A stretch of 64,000 bases of DNA from the NCBI GenBank assembly GCA_019415945.1, contig DXYF01000031.1, positions 52,911 through 116,910 on the forward strand, written 5' to 3'. Shown here piece by piece: positions 1 to 9,462 of this stretch (the stretch's first letter is position 1; each line of letters begins with the position of its first letter). The notes below the pieces were generated by a model that saw only the letters and a program-made list of their open reading frames with translations, searched no databases and was not told where the DNA came from. Position numbers and translations under genes: made by a program. This stretch comes from Clostridiales bacterium (lineage in GTDB: Bacteria > Bacillota > Clostridia > Oscillospirales > Acutalibacteraceae).

Positions 1-117
1 GTATTCAAGCTTTGCAATCACAGATGAGTTTAAGGAGTGCTTTTTTTCAATATTTTTAAGTTCAATAAGGGGCGTACCGCCGATAAGCTCCGTTACGCTT
101 TTATAAATTTTTGACAT
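1..117 (-). CDS. cysK: Cysteine synthase (O-acetylserine sulfhydrylase), N-terminal part, runs off the left edge
   Basis: Only the first 39 codons are in the window. The reading begins MSKIYKSVTELIGGTPLIEL, the typical start of PLP-dependent O-acetylserine sulfhydrylases, where the 'IGGTPL' loop precedes the PLP lysine found further on. The ATG at 117-115 is preceded by GGAAAGG. It lies 21 bases downstream of metY on the same strand, so the two are probably one transcript. Both would consume sulfide, one making cysteine and the other homocysteine. The catalytic region lies outside the window, so the call rests on the N-terminal motif and context. Confidence 0.85.
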   Translation of the reverse strand, partial: MSKIYKSVTELIGGTPLIELKNIEKKHSLNSSVIAKLEY

Positions 118-138
118 ACATATCAGCCTTTCCCATGT

Positions 139-1434
139 TTAAATTGCATTAAATGCTTCTTTGAGGTCGTATAAAATATCCTCAATGTTTTCTGTTCCGA
201 TTGACAGCCTGATTGTGTTTGGTTTAATACCCTGCTGTAACAGCTCTTCCTCGTTAAGCTGGGAGTGGGTGGTTGACGCAGGATGAATTGCCAGCGATTT
301 TACATCGGCAACATTTGCGAGCAAAGAAAAAATTTCAAGATTATCAATAAACTTCTTTGCGTCGTCGGCAGTTCCCTTTATTTCAAAAGTAAATATTGAG
401 CCTGCACCTTTTTTGAAATATTTTTTGTACAGAGCATTGTATTTGCTGTCAGCCAGCGACGGGTGGTTAACATTTTGAACCTTTGGATGCTTTTTTAAAA
501 ATTCCACCACTTTCAGTGCGTTTTCAATATGCCGCTCAACTCTAAGTGAAAGCGTTTCAAATCCCTGCAAAAATATAAATGCATGGAACGGCGAAACGGC
601 TGCACCTGTATCACGAAGAAGTGTCGCACGGATATATGTTACAAAAGCCGAATCGGGAGCCGCTTTTGTAAATACAGCACCGTGGTAAGACTCGTTAGGC
701 TTTGAAAGCTGAGGGAATTTTCCCGAAGCGTCCCAATCAAATTTTCCGCTTTCAATAATTACACCGCCGAGTGCGGTTCCGTGACCTCCGATGAATTTAG
801 TTGCCGAATGAATTACAATATCTGTCCCGAAATCAAAAGGTCTTAAAAGATAAGGCGTTGCAAAGGTGCTGTCAACAACAAGCGGAATGTTGTGTGAATG
901 TGCGATTTTCGCCGCCTTTTCAAAGTCAATAATATTGCAGTTTGGGTTGCCCAAAGCCTCTATATATATCGCCTTGGTATTGCCGTCAACAGCATTTTCA
1001 AATGCATTTTCCTCATCAGGGTCAACAAAAATTGTTTTGATTCCGTAAGAGGGGAGAGTATGCTCAAGCAGATTGTATGAACCGCCGTAGATTGTCTTGG
1101 CAGCCACAATATTGTCACCCGCCTTTGCAAGTGCCTGAATTGTATATGTAACAGCTGCGGCACCCGAAGATACGGCAAGTGCAGCCGAACCTCCCTCAAG
1201 AGCTGCAATTCGTTTTTCAAAAATCTCCTGAGTAGGATTTGTAAGTCTGCCGTAAATATTTCCGCTTGCCTTTAGTGCAAACCTGTCCTCAGCGTCCTGA
1301 CAATTATTAAAAACATAAGAGGTAGTTGCATAAATCGGAACGGCTCTTGCATCGGTTGCGGGGTCGGGCTGTTCCTGACCTGCGTGCAGCTGGAGAGTTT
1401 CAAACTGTAGTTTTCTATCGCTTAGTTTACTCAT
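139..1434 (-). CDS. metY: O-acetylhomoserine sulfhydrylase (aminocarboxypropyltransferase)
   Basis: A 431-residue PLP enzyme of the Cys/Met metabolism family. It makes homocysteine from O-acetylhomoserine and sulfide in the cytoplasm. Seen: full length for the MetY group, the substrate/PLP phosphate region 'SSGAAAVTYTI' near residue 90, and the PLP-binding lysine in 'SATKFIGGHG' (about K213). The start ATG follows GAGGT at a good distance. It sits between cysK (downstream) and an Rrf2-type regulator (upstream), which suggests a sulfur-assimilation unit under local control. MetY rather than cystathionine gamma-synthase is preferred from the length above 420 residues and the FETLQLHAG N-terminus; exact substrate is inferred. 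Confidence 0.93.
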   Translation of the reverse strand: MSKLSDRKLQFETLQLHAGQEQPDPATDARAVPIYATTSYVFNNCQDAEDRFALKASGNIYGRLTNPTQEIFEKRIAALEGGSAALAVSSGAAAVTYTIQALAKAGDNIVAAKTIYGGSYNLLEHTLPSYGIKTIFVDPDEENAFENAVDGNTKAIYIEALGNPNCNIIDFEKAAKIAHSHNIPLVVDSTFATPYLLRPFDFGTDIVIHSATKFIGGHGTALGGVIIESGKFDWDASGKFPQLSKPNESYHGAVFTKAAPDSAFVTYIRATLLRDTGAAVSPFHAFIFLQGFETLSLRVERHIENALKVVEFLKKHPKVQNVNHPSLADSKYNALYKKYFKKGAGSIFTFEIKGTADDAKKFIDNLEIFSLLANVADVKSLAIHPASTTHSQLNEEELLQQGIKPNTIRLSIGTENIEDILYDLKEAFNAI

Positions 1435-1455
1435 ATTTAGGACCTCATTTCACAT

Positions 1456-1480
1456 ATTTCCTATAAGAATAGTAGGAATT
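1456..1480 (-). promoter_or_regulatory. Candidate operator upstream of metY-cysK
   Basis: Perfect inverted repeat TTCCTA (1458-1463) and TAGGAA (1473-1478) separated by 9 bases, 22 bases or more upstream of the metY start. Arms containing GGAAT and short AT-rich spacers are typical of sites bound by Rrf2-family cysteine regulators such as CymR. An Rrf2 gene lies directly upstream. The assignment to that regulator is inference. Confidence 0.45.
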
Positions 1481-1575
1481 ATTTTTACATACATAATACC
1501 ACACTATTTTTATTTGTCAATAGAAATTTCAGGAATTAAACTATGACAATTATAAAACAAAACATATTCTCCGTT

Positions 1576-2001
1576 TTATATTATGTAGTTGTCTGCACCC
1601 ATGTTCACAATATCGGCAATGGTTATGTTGTCAACAACATCACAAACAGCTTTATACAGTTTTTTCCATACAAAAATTGTACAGCAGTCATATTTTCGCG
1701 GACACTCATTAAATTCTACCTCTACACAGGCAACAGGTGCAAGGCTTCCCTCCGTAAGACGAAGAATCATACCAACGGTGTAGTCCTTAGGGTTTTGAGC
1801 GAGGCGGTAACCTCCGTTTGAGCCTCTTGTGCTTATGACATACCCTGACTTTGTCAGCAGGGGGATAATTTGTTCAAGGTATTTCAAAGATAAGTTTTGA
1901 CGCTTTGCCACATCCTTTAAAGAAATATTTTCACCTGTATTATTCTGAGCAAGGTCAACCATCAATCGGACAGCGTATCTCCCTTTTGTTGAAATTTTCA
2001 T
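1576..2001 (-). CDS. Rrf2-family transcriptional regulator, CymR/IscR type
   Basis: 141 residues. The N-terminal winged helix begins MKISTKGRYAVRLMVDLA and continues through 'ISLKDVAKRQNLSLKYLEQII', with the wing 'TRGSNGGYRL' near residue 60, all characteristic of Rrf2 proteins. Cysteines at about 92, 100, 106 and 107 could ligate an Fe-S cluster as in IscR, or act as a redox or thiol sensor. It precedes metY and cysK on the same strand; CymR in Bacillus controls sulfur assimilation through the CysK complex, and this arrangement suggests the same role here. The start follows GGGTGAT. Confidence 0.88.
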   Translation of the reverse strand: MKISTKGRYAVRLMVDLAQNNTGENISLKDVAKRQNLSLKYLEQIIPLLTKSGYVISTRGSNGGYRLAQNPKDYTVGMILRLTEGSLAPVACVEVEFNECPRKYDCCTIFVWKKLYKAVCDVVDNITIADIVNMGADNYII

Positions 2002-2067
2002 ATAATCACCCTATATCATATAAGCTTACTATGAATTTAGAATATCATAATACATTTAAAGTGTCAA

Positions 2068-3000
2068 TCACGCAAATCCAAAAATAAAAAACAACGACGG
2101 AATTGTAATTATTGAGCATAGCTGAGAAACAAGTGCCATACTTGCTCCGGTTTCGGGGTTTTCTCCGTATGCCGAGGGGATAATAACCGTGTTTAATCCA
2201 AGCGGCATTGCGTGAGCACAAAGCGTTGCAACTATTATTTCCTGCGGTGCTTTAATGAGCGTCAGAAACAACACAATTACGCTTGGCAGGGCTACAAGTC
2301 TTATACCTGCAACGATATAAGTCTGCGGGTGCTTAAACAAATCCCTGAGGTTATATCCTCCTATTACAAAGCCTGTCAAAATCATGGCGACAGGTGCCAT
2401 GCAATTCGCCGCAGAAGAAATTACGGTTGAAGCAAGTTCGTTTTTCGGCACCGAAAGCAATCCGAGTGCCGCTCCGATAAACAATGACACAAATATCGGA
2501 TTTAAAAAGGTTTTAACCGAAAACAGTTTTTGGCTGTTCGGCACAAGCCATGCAATTCCTACCGAATAGGTAAAAAGATTCAGCGGAAGAGTAAACATAA
2601 GATAATCAAAAAGTTCAATGCTGTTATCGCCGTAAATTCCCGATACCATCGCTGTTCCCACAAACCCGAAATTTGAAAAAGAAATTGAGTATCTGTAAAT
2701 TTTTTGCAGATATTCTGTTTTTCCGATATAACGGCTTACTATAAAGGCTGTCAAAATACAAAAAGCAAGAATTCCAATGCTGTAGGCGATAAAAATCCAT
2801 TTTTCCGTTATATTTTTGATCGTGCAGTTTGTCCAAAATGTGTTTATAACTACCGCCGGCATAAAAATACTGTTTTCAATTCTTGAGAAAACCCTGCCGG
2901 TTTCTCTCGGTAAAAAATTAAGTCTGCATAAAATAAATCCGATTATAATAAAGGAGAACAGCACAGAAATCTGAAAAATTACCGATGAAAATATATTCAT
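2068..3000 (-). CDS. AEC-family (auxin efflux carrier-like) permease
   Basis: A 310-residue integral membrane protein with about ten hydrophobic segments, beginning near residue 6 and ending at the C-terminal 'IITIPSLFFIFGFA'. The architecture and the 'GFVGTAMVSGIYGDNS' region match bacterial AEC (Mem_trans) carriers, which move organic acids or amino acids; plant members move auxin. Substrate cannot be read from the sequence. GGAGG lies 7 bases before the ATG. It lies alone between the Rrf2 gene and the CBS-domain membrane protein, separated from the latter by a terminator. Confidence 0.87.
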   Translation of the reverse strand: MNIFSSVIFQISVLFSFIIIGFILCRLNFLPRETGRVFSRIENSIFMPAVVINTFWTNCTIKNITEKWIFIAYSIGILAFCILTAFIVSRYIGKTEYLQKIYRYSISFSNFGFVGTAMVSGIYGDNSIELFDYLMFTLPLNLFTYSVGIAWLVPNSQKLFSVKTFLNPIFVSLFIGAALGLLSVPKNELASTVISSAANCMAPVAMILTGFVIGGYNLRDLFKHPQTYIVAGIRLVALPSVIVLFLTLIKAPQEIIVATLCAHAMPLGLNTVIIPSAYGENPETGASMALVSQLCSIITIPSLFFIFGFA

Positions 3001-3189
3001 TGCATTGCCTCCTGTTAAATGAATATGTATATGTGCTTTAACTCGTTACGCAGTCATAGGCCTGTTTTGCACAAAATGCTTTTCTGCAAGTGCAGGCGTT
3101 GCAGAAAAATATAAAAACATACTCATAGTGTAACCGCATATCAGATATTTATTAATTATTTATTGTCAGACGGTAATAATGCCAAAGCT

Positions 3190-3236
3190 TTTTAAAACAA
3201 AAATAGCATCGTGCCTTTTGTTTTGGGCACGATGCT
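3190..3236 (-). terminator. Intrinsic terminator of the CBS-domain membrane protein gene
   Basis: An 11-bp perfect stem (AGCATCGTGCC at 3205-3215 with GGCACGATGCT at 3226-3236), loop of 10. Read on the minus strand it is followed by a T-rich tract (ATTTTTGTTTT). It stands about 50 bases beyond the stop of the gene ending at 3289. Confidence 0.8.
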
Positions 3237-3288
3237 CTGATAATCAAATATACAGTTTAAAAAAATAACCGAGAATAATGCAGGTGAA

Positions 3289-4584
3289 TTACGATTCCTC
3301 ATCTATTTCGGCGTTTTTGCTTTCCTGAGTTTCGTCTGAATCAATTTTCTTTACCACAACTCTGATTATACGCTGGTTTTTTACTTCCATAACGGTAAAT
3401 CTGAAACCGTCTGCCTCAATGCTCTGACGCTTGCTCGGAATGGTGCCTGCATTTTCAAGGATAAAACCGCCGACCGTAACGCTGTCACTCTGAATGTGAT
3501 TTGAGTCCATATCAAAGAGTGCAAGCATATCATCAAGCTCTATATCTCCGTTTACAAGGAATTCACCCTTGCCGATTTTATAGTAGCTGTGCTCAATTTC
3601 CTCATCTTCGTCCCATATTTCACCTACAATTTCTTCAAGCAGGTCCTCCATGGTAACAATACCCAAGGTGCCGCCGTATTCATCGGTTACAATGGCAAGG
3701 TGAATTTTGGTGCGTTTGAATGCATTCAAAATTTTAGACAGCTGCTGTGTTCTGAAAACAAAGTAAGGAGTCTGCATAATATCCTCAAGGTTGGGAGCTT
3801 TTCCGTCAGCCAGCGACTCAAGGTAATCTCTCGTATGCAGAATACCGACAATGTTATCAACCGTTTTATCGTAAACAGGAATTCTTGAATACCTGTTCTC
3901 AATAATAATTTCTTTAATTTTTTCTTGACTGTCATCAAGGCTTACAAATGTTACATCAACTCGGGGAGTGAGGATTTCTTCAGCGGTCTTTTCGTCAAAA
4001 TCAAGTGCGGAGCGTACCATTTCGCTCTCGCTCTGTTCAAGCACGCCTTCTTCCTCAATGCTCTCTACAATATACTTAAGCTCATTTTCCGTGACAGACG
4101 GCCCGCCCTCGGAACTGCCCGAAATCTTAATTGCTATAGCCTTTAGTTTAACAAAAATAAAAACAACAGGAGTAAAAACAAACATCAAAAACCGCAAAAG
4201 TCCCGCGATTTTAAGCGAAAATTCGTCACAATGTTCCTTTGCAAGACACTTCGGCAGAATTTCACCAAATGTAAGCACAAGCAGAGTTGTCGCTCCTGTC
4301 GCAATGGCAGATCCCATATCCCCGAAAATTTCAAGGCACAGTACAGTAGCGATTGACGAACAGCTCAGGTTCACGATATTATTGCAGATAAGGATTGTTG
4401 TAAGGGCATTATCAAAGCGTTCAATAACATAAAGAGCATTTTTGGCTCTTTTATTACCCTTGTCAACACTTTGCTGGATTCTGATTTTGTTTACAAACGA
4501 AAAAGCAGTTTCCGTAGCGGAAAACAGTGCCGACAAAAGGATAAGTATTGCGATGACAACACCCATAATTATGTGAGATGTCAA
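3289..4584 (-). CDS. CNNM/HlyC-CorC type membrane protein with CBS domains
   Basis: Three modules are visible. A DUF21/CNNM transmembrane domain covers roughly residues 1-185 ('LFSATETAFS', 'TTLLVLTFGEILPKCLA'), a CBS pair about 195-320 ('ILTPRVDVTFV', 'IAIVTDEYGGTLGIVTMEDLLEEIVGEI'), and a CorC/HlyC domain ends it (about 335-420). The family is linked to magnesium or cobalt export and was misnamed hemolysin; transport is inferred. Start choice: the ATG at 4608 has no Shine-Dalgarno sequence, whereas a TTG at 4584 stands 8 bases after GGAGTG, so 4584 is preferred; using 4608 adds 8 residues. The acidic C-terminal tail is ordinary for the family. Confidence 0.9.
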   Translation of the reverse strand: MTSHIIMGVVIAILILLSALFSATETAFSFVNKIRIQQSVDKGNKRAKNALYVIERFDNALTTILICNNIVNLSCSSIATVLCLEIFGDMGSAIATGATTLLVLTFGEILPKCLAKEHCDEFSLKIAGLLRFLMFVFTPVVFIFVKLKAIAIKISGSSEGGPSVTENELKYIVESIEEEGVLEQSESEMVRSALDFDEKTAEEILTPRVDVTFVSLDDSQEKIKEIIIENRYSRIPVYDKTVDNIVGILHTRDYLESLADGKAPNLEDIMQTPYFVFRTQQLSKILNAFKRTKIHLAIVTDEYGGTLGIVTMEDLLEEIVGEIWDEDEEIEHSYYKIGKGEFLVNGDIELDDMLALFDMDSNHIQSDSVTVGGFILENAGTIPSKRQSIEADGFRFTVMEVKNQRIIRVVVKKIDSDETQESKNAEIDEES

Positions 4585-4675
4585 GTAAATATCACTCCAT
4601 TTATTCATTTTGACACTATGATACTATAAATATGTATGATAATTATTGTTTATAAGAAATATAAATATAAAAAGA

Positions 4676-4704
4676 TTGAAATATATTGCTTAAAATGTTA
4701 TAAT
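4676..4704 (+). promoter_or_regulatory. Sigma-A type promoter of the tepA-like gene
   Basis: TTGAAA at 4676-4681, 17-base spacer, perfect TATAAT at 4699-4704, in the gap between divergent genes and about 100 bases before the start at 4805. Confidence 0.75.
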
Positions 4705-4804
4705 TGTTTTCGTGTTGTTAATATCATTTTATCGGTCTGATTTTTTGTGATATTTGAATTGCAGAAAGCTTTCGGGGAACAATATTTTTCGGAGGTGCAT
4801 ATAA

Positions 4805-5602
4805 ATGTCACAAAAATCAAGAAATTCAAAGTCTGACAAAAAAAGCAAGGATAATTTTGTGAGAAATCCTGCGTCTGAGGATGACAGTCAAAAGCTTGAA
4901 AACGACAGCCCGATAAACGAGGAGCATACCGACCAAATAGGAGAAACAGGCTCGATTCTTACCGTGCATCGGGACAGCGTGATACATTGCCTGACTATTA
5001 TCGGTCAGATTGAGGGGCATTATATCCTTTCACAGCAAAACAAAACCACAAAGTATGAACATGTTATTCCCCTTTTGGTTTCAATCGAGGAGGACGAGAG
5101 AATCGACGGTCTTCTGATACTTCTCAATACCGTGGGAGGAGATGTTGAAGCAGGTCTTGCCATAGCCGAAGTTATTTCGGGTATGAAAAAGCCGTCGGTA
5201 TCAATAGTTTTAGGCGGGGGACATTCAATCGGAATCCCTCTTGCCGTTGCCGCAAAGAAGAGCTTTATAGCTAAGAGTGCATCGATGACGGTTCATCCCG
5301 TGCGTACAACAGGGCTTACACTCGGAGTGCCTCAGACATTTGAGTATTTCCAGCGTATGCAGGACAGAATAACTACCTTTGTTGCCGAAAATTCAGAAAT
5401 TACAAAGCAAAGATACAATGAGCTTGTATTAAACACAGGCGAGCTTGTAATGGACATCGGTACTATACTTGAGGGGGAAGAGGCTGTCGAGGAAGGTCTT
5501 ATTGACAGCGTAGGAACGGTTTCCGACGCGATAGAGGCACTTCATGAGATGATAAAGGAACACAAGAAAAAAACAAAAACCAAAACCAGCAAAAATAAAT
5601 AA
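4805..5602 (+). CDS. tepA: ClpP-like serine protease, translocation-enhancing protein TepA family
   Basis: 265 residues. A charged, low-complexity N-terminus (1-50) precedes a ClpP/crotonase fold. The oxyanion and nucleophile region is 'GGGHSIGIPLA' with Ser about 141, and the catalytic His is about 164 in 'MTVHPVR'. This arrangement matches TepA/YmfB, a cytoplasmic ClpP paralogue implicated in degrading signal peptides in Bacillus, and typically a neighbour of ftsK/spoIIIE, as here (ftsK begins 1 kb downstream). The C-terminus is a run of Lys/Thr. GGAGGTG stands before the ATG. Function beyond proteolysis is by family analogy. Confidence 0.85.
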   Translation: MSQKSRNSKSDKKSKDNFVRNPASEDDSQKLENDSPINEEHTDQIGETGSILTVHRDSVIHCLTIIGQIEGHYILSQQNKTTKYEHVIPLLVSIEEDERIDGLLILLNTVGGDVEAGLAIAEVISGMKKPSVSIVLGGGHSIGIPLAVAAKKSFIAKSASMTVHPVRTTGLTLGVPQTFEYFQRMQDRITTFVAENSEITKQRYNELVLNTGELVMDIGTILEGEEAVEEGLIDSVGTVSDAIEALHEMIKEHKKKTKTKTSKNK

Positions 5603-5658
5603 TTCGGGCATTAAGCCCGATACATAAATAAACATTTTAAATTAAAGGAGTACATATT

Positions 5659-6597
5659 ATGTCTGTAATTGACGCAATTATCCAGGGTATTGTTCAGGGG
5701 TTAACCGAGTTTTTGCCGGTATCAAGCAGCGGTCACCTTGCTATCACTCAGCACATTATCGGAGTGAGCGGAGAAAGTAATTTGTTTTTCAATGTAATGC
5801 TTCATGTAGGTACGCTTGTTGCTGTAGTAGCATTTTACTATAAGCTTATTTGGAGCCTTTTAAAGGAATTTGTTTTGCTTGTAAAGGATATTTTTACGGG
5901 CAAATTCAAGTGGAGCAAAATGAATTATGAGAGAAATTTGATTTTTATGCTCATAATAGGTCTTATCCCGCTGTTTTTGCTGTTCCTGCCGATTCCGGGA
6001 ACAGATTTAAAGCTCAAGGATTTAGCCGAGATTTTTTCGGGAAGTCCTGTTTTGCTCGTCACTGCAATTTCACTTCTTGTTACAAGCGTTTTGCTCAGCA
6101 TCGGAATTGTGTGCAACCGCAGAACCGCATCGGGCAAAAAAACTCCCGCTGGCAAGGGCAGAGAAAATTATACTGTACTTGACGCAATCTGCGTGGGACT
6201 TATGCAGGTTGCAGCGGCTTTGCTTCCCGGTTTGTCACGCTCGGGTTCAACTCTTGCAGTCGGCGAGATGAGAGGAATAAATAAGCAGAAGGCACTTGAT
6301 TACACATTCATTTTGGGCGTTCCGTCAATTTTGGCAGCCGCACTGCTTGAGGGCGTTGACGCAGTTAAGTCACCCGAGGGCGTCAATTTTGAAATCGGAG
6401 TGATAATAGCAGGCATGCTTGCTTCCGCTGTTGTCGGATATTTGGCTATTGTTATATTCAAATGGTTTTTAAAGTCAAACAAAATGAGCGTTTTTGTTAT
6501 TTACACTGCTGTTGTGGGTTTGGTATTTTTAATTATTTCAATCATCGAGCTGAACACAGGTGTGAATTTGTTTACAGGTGCACCTATTAATTGGTAA
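5659..6597 (+). CDS. uppP: Undecaprenyl-diphosphatase
   Basis: 312 residues with about eight membrane segments. It dephosphorylates undecaprenyl diphosphate to recycle the lipid carrier for peptidoglycan and other wall polymers, and confers bacitracin tolerance. Both signature motifs are present: 'GLTEFLPVSSSGH' at about 14-26 and 'PGLSRSGST' at about 190-198. The length is slightly above the 265-280 usual because of a longer loop around 70-90 and 155-170. AAAGGAG precedes the ATG. It lies between the tepA-like gene and ftsK on the same strand. Confidence 0.96.
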   Translation: MSVIDAIIQGIVQGLTEFLPVSSSGHLAITQHIIGVSGESNLFFNVMLHVGTLVAVVAFYYKLIWSLLKEFVLLVKDIFTGKFKWSKMNYERNLIFMLIIGLIPLFLLFLPIPGTDLKLKDLAEIFSGSPVLLVTAISLLVTSVLLSIGIVCNRRTASGKKTPAGKGRENYTVLDAICVGLMQVAAALLPGLSRSGSTLAVGEMRGINKQKALDYTFILGVPSILAAALLEGVDAVKSPEGVNFEIGVIIAGMLASAVVGYLAIVIFKWFLKSNKMSVFVIYTAVVGLVFLIISIIELNTGVNLFTGAPINW

Positions 6598-6656
6598 CAA
6601 TAATTTTGATTGCACAAAAGTTTTGAAATCAACGGTAAAATTAGGGGGTGGCAGCG

Positions 6657-9347
6657 TTGCCTGCAAAAAAGCAAACATCTAACAAAAAATCAAAAACGAC
6701 TGCCAAAGCCCAAAAGGGCAGAAGCAGAGCAAAAAAGCCTGATACTGCCGCCCGTACCGTATTAAGTCCGCGTGTAAGGGCAATAATTTTCGCAGCGGTG
6801 GCAGTTCTGTTTGCAATTATGATAATTATCAAGGGCGAAAATGTATGGACAGCCGTGAGAAGCTTTTTCTTCGGCGTTTTCGGTTTCGGAATTTTCCTTA
6901 TACCTGTTCTCATGATGTATCTTTGCCTTATAACCGAAAAAGAAAGAACAGTCGCTCATTTTAAGTCTAAGGTCACAATAAGCACTCTTATAATACTGTT
7001 TGTCGGTGCTTTGATTTACATAGCGGGAGGCTCAGCCTTTAACGACATAAGTTTCCCTGCCTGTCTCGGCAAACTCTATCTGCAATCTGCCGACACAAGT
7101 GTGTATATGACATTCGGCTGCGGTCTTATGGGCGGAATATTGGGTTATCCGCTCACGCTTCTCTGCGGAAGCGTTGCCGCTCTTTTGGTGTGCTTTGTTG
7201 TTGTTGTAATGCTTGTTTTCATCATAACAAACATTTCAATAAAGGATATGGCTGCTGCGGCTTCGAGAACGGTAAGCCATGTAAGAGAGGTAAGAGAAAA
7301 GCATGTGCGGGAAGTGAAAGCACGCAGACAGAATTCGGCAGATTATTATACAAACGGCGGCGATATTAATATCGCACAAAACAACGATAATAAAATTGAT
7401 ATTCCTCTTGACGAAACAAAAAGCAAGAAGAAAAAACGCAGACAAGCCGAAAAAAGCGGTATTGATATCGATTATGTTGATACAAACGAACAGAACGCGG
7501 CAGACAAGGATTTGTCGCAGGATTTGATTAACATTATAAACCGTGCAAGCAAACCTCTCGGAGAGAACGCGGACACTACGGTTGCCGATATAGCAGAGGA
7601 TATTTCAAACGAAAAATCCTCAAATTATGTAACACAGGGAGCAAAACAGCCGGATCCGCAGACCGTGCCTTTGGAAGAAAATAAAAAATCTGTCGACAAA
7701 GATGAAGAAGTACATTCGGAGTTTGATGGAGTAGGATACAAGATAGATGATTCTTCAAAAGAAATAAAAGAAGAAAAGCGTTATCATTATCCTCCCGTAC
7801 AGCTTTTAAAGCTCAATACAAACAACAACGACAGAAACGCGATGGAGGAGCTTCAAAACAACTCAAAAAAGCTCATTGAAACGCTTAACAGTTTCGGCGT
7901 AAATGCATCAATTACAAATATCTGCCGAGGCCCCTCCGTTACCCGTTATGAGCTTCAGCCTGCACCGGGTGTGAAAATTAGCAAAATAACTAATCTGTCA
8001 GATGATATTGCACTGAATCTTGCGGCAAACGGTGTCCGTATTGAGGCTCCCATCCCCGGTAAGGCGGCTGTGGGAATCGAAGTGCCCAACAAGGTTGTAA
8101 GCATGGTTTCAATGCGTGAGCTTATTGATTCGGACAAGTTCAGAAACGCAAAGAGCAAGCTTACCTGCGTTCTCGGCCGTGATATTTCAGGCGAAATAGT
8201 TGTAACGGATCTTGCCAAAATGCCTCACTTGCTCATTGCAGGTACAACAGGTTCAGGTAAGTCGGTTTGCGTAAACTCAATTCTCATCAGTATTCTCTAC
8301 AAAGCAACGCCCGATGAGGTAAAGCTTTTGCTTATAGACCCGAAAATGGTTGAGTTTTCTAAGTATAAGGGAATACCTCATCTGCTCGTGCCCGTGGTTT
8401 CCGACGCCAAAAAAGCGGCAGGGGCACTTGCGTGGGCGGTAAACGAGATGCTTCAGCGATACAAAATCTTTTCCGAGTACGACTGTAAGGATATTGATTC
8501 GTATAATTCATTAGTGCAGAAAAATCTCGATTACATTTCAAAAAATTCTCCCAAGGAGGATGAAAACGGCGAGCTTAAACAGCCTGTTCTTGAGGTGAAC
8601 GGACTTCCCGTCGCACAGGAAAAAATGAGCCGTGTCGTAATTGCGATTGATGAGCTTGCAGACCTTATGATGGCTGCCCCCAGCGAGGTTGAGGATTCAA
8701 TCTGCCGCCTTGCACAAATGGCTCGTGCGGCGGGAATGCACCTAATACTTGCAACACAGCGACCCACGGTAAATGTAATAACAGGTTTGATAAAAGCTAA
8801 TGTTCCGAGCCGAATTTCGCTGAAAGTAAGCTCGAATATGGATTCACGAACAATTCTCGATACGGGCGGCGGCGAAAAGCTCATAGGCAAGGGCGATATG
8901 CTGTTTGCTCCCGTAGGAGCACCAAAGCCCATGCGAGTTCAGGGCTGTTATGCGTCCGATGAAGAAATAGAGGGCGTTACAAGTTACATCAAGAAATCGT
9001 ATTCCGCACAGTATAATTCGGAGATTGAAGAAAAAATCAAGCGTATTGCGGCTGAGGAAATTGCTTCGGGCAAAAAAGGAAATGACAGCTCCTCAAATGA
9101 CGACGGACTTGATATTGACTCTAAAATGGACGAGGCAATAAGGTGCGTCATCGAAGCGGGACAGGCATCTACTTCTCTTATTCAACGCAGACTCAAGGTA
9201 GGATATGCAAGAGCGGGAAGAATGATTGATGACATGGAACAGCTCGGAGTTGTCGGACCTTATCAGGGGTCAAAACCCAGAGATGTGCTGATGACCTATA
9301 ACGAATGGCTTGAACGACGCAATGCGATACAAAACCGAGAGGATTAA
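6657..9347 (+). CDS. ftsK: DNA translocase FtsK/SpoIIIE
   Basis: 896 residues. Four to five N-terminal membrane helices lie within about residues 35-185, followed by a charged linker to about 380, the alpha/beta motor, and a C-terminal gamma winged helix that reads polar DNA motifs ('SLIQRRLKVGYARAGRMIDDMEQLG'). Walker A is 'GTTGSGKS' at about 527-535; Walker B-like 'VVIAIDELADLM' follows. It pumps chromosomal DNA through the division or sporulation septum. Start: AGGGGG at 6643-6648 is 8 bases before a TTG at 6657; an in-frame GTG at 6648 overlaps that ribosome site and is rejected. A stem-loop follows the stop. Confidence 0.96.
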   Translation: MPAKKQTSNKKSKTTAKAQKGRSRAKKPDTAARTVLSPRVRAIIFAAVAVLFAIMIIIKGENVWTAVRSFFFGVFGFGIFLIPVLMMYLCLITEKERTVAHFKSKVTISTLIILFVGALIYIAGGSAFNDISFPACLGKLYLQSADTSVYMTFGCGLMGGILGYPLTLLCGSVAALLVCFVVVVMLVFIITNISIKDMAAAASRTVSHVREVREKHVREVKARRQNSADYYTNGGDINIAQNNDNKIDIPLDETKSKKKKRRQAEKSGIDIDYVDTNEQNAADKDLSQDLINIINRASKPLGENADTTVADIAEDISNEKSSNYVTQGAKQPDPQTVPLEENKKSVDKDEEVHSEFDGVGYKIDDSSKEIKEEKRYHYPPVQLLKLNTNNNDRNAMEELQNNSKKLIETLNSFGVNASITNICRGPSVTRYELQPAPGVKISKITNLSDDIALNLAANGVRIEAPIPGKAAVGIEVPNKVVSMVSMRELIDSDKFRNAKSKLTCVLGRDISGEIVVTDLAKMPHLLIAGTTGSGKSVCVNSILISILYKATPDEVKLLLIDPKMVEFSKYKGIPHLLVPVVSDAKKAAGALAWAVNEMLQRYKIFSEYDCKDIDSYNSLVQKNLDYISKNSPKEDENGELKQPVLEVNGLPVAQEKMSRVVIAIDELADLMMAAPSEVEDSICRLAQMARAAGMHLILATQRPTVNVITGLIKANVPSRISLKVSSNMDSRTILDTGGGEKLIGKGDMLFAPVGAPKPMRVQGCYASDEEIEGVTSYIKKSYSAQYNSEIEEKIKRIAAEEIASGKKGNDSSSNDDGLDIDSKMDEAIRCVIEAGQASTSLIQRRLKVGYARAGRMIDDMEQLGVVGPYQGSKPRDVLMTYNEWLERRNAIQNRED

Positions 9348-9410
9348 CCGCAGGGCTTCTGCTGATAATTTGGCAGAAGCCTTGTGCGGCAATAAGAATT
9401 AAAATTTTTT
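9348..9410 (+). terminator. Stem-loop after ftsK, probable terminator or attenuator
   Basis: GGCTTCTGC (9354-9362) pairs with GCAGAAGCC (9373-9381), extended by CCGCA/TGCGG at the base. T6 occurs only some 15 bases after the stem, so termination may be partial. Confidence 0.5.
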
Positions 9411-9462
9411 ATATTAATATCATATAGGATTGAGATATGATGATAAAAAAAGGAGGAAAGCA

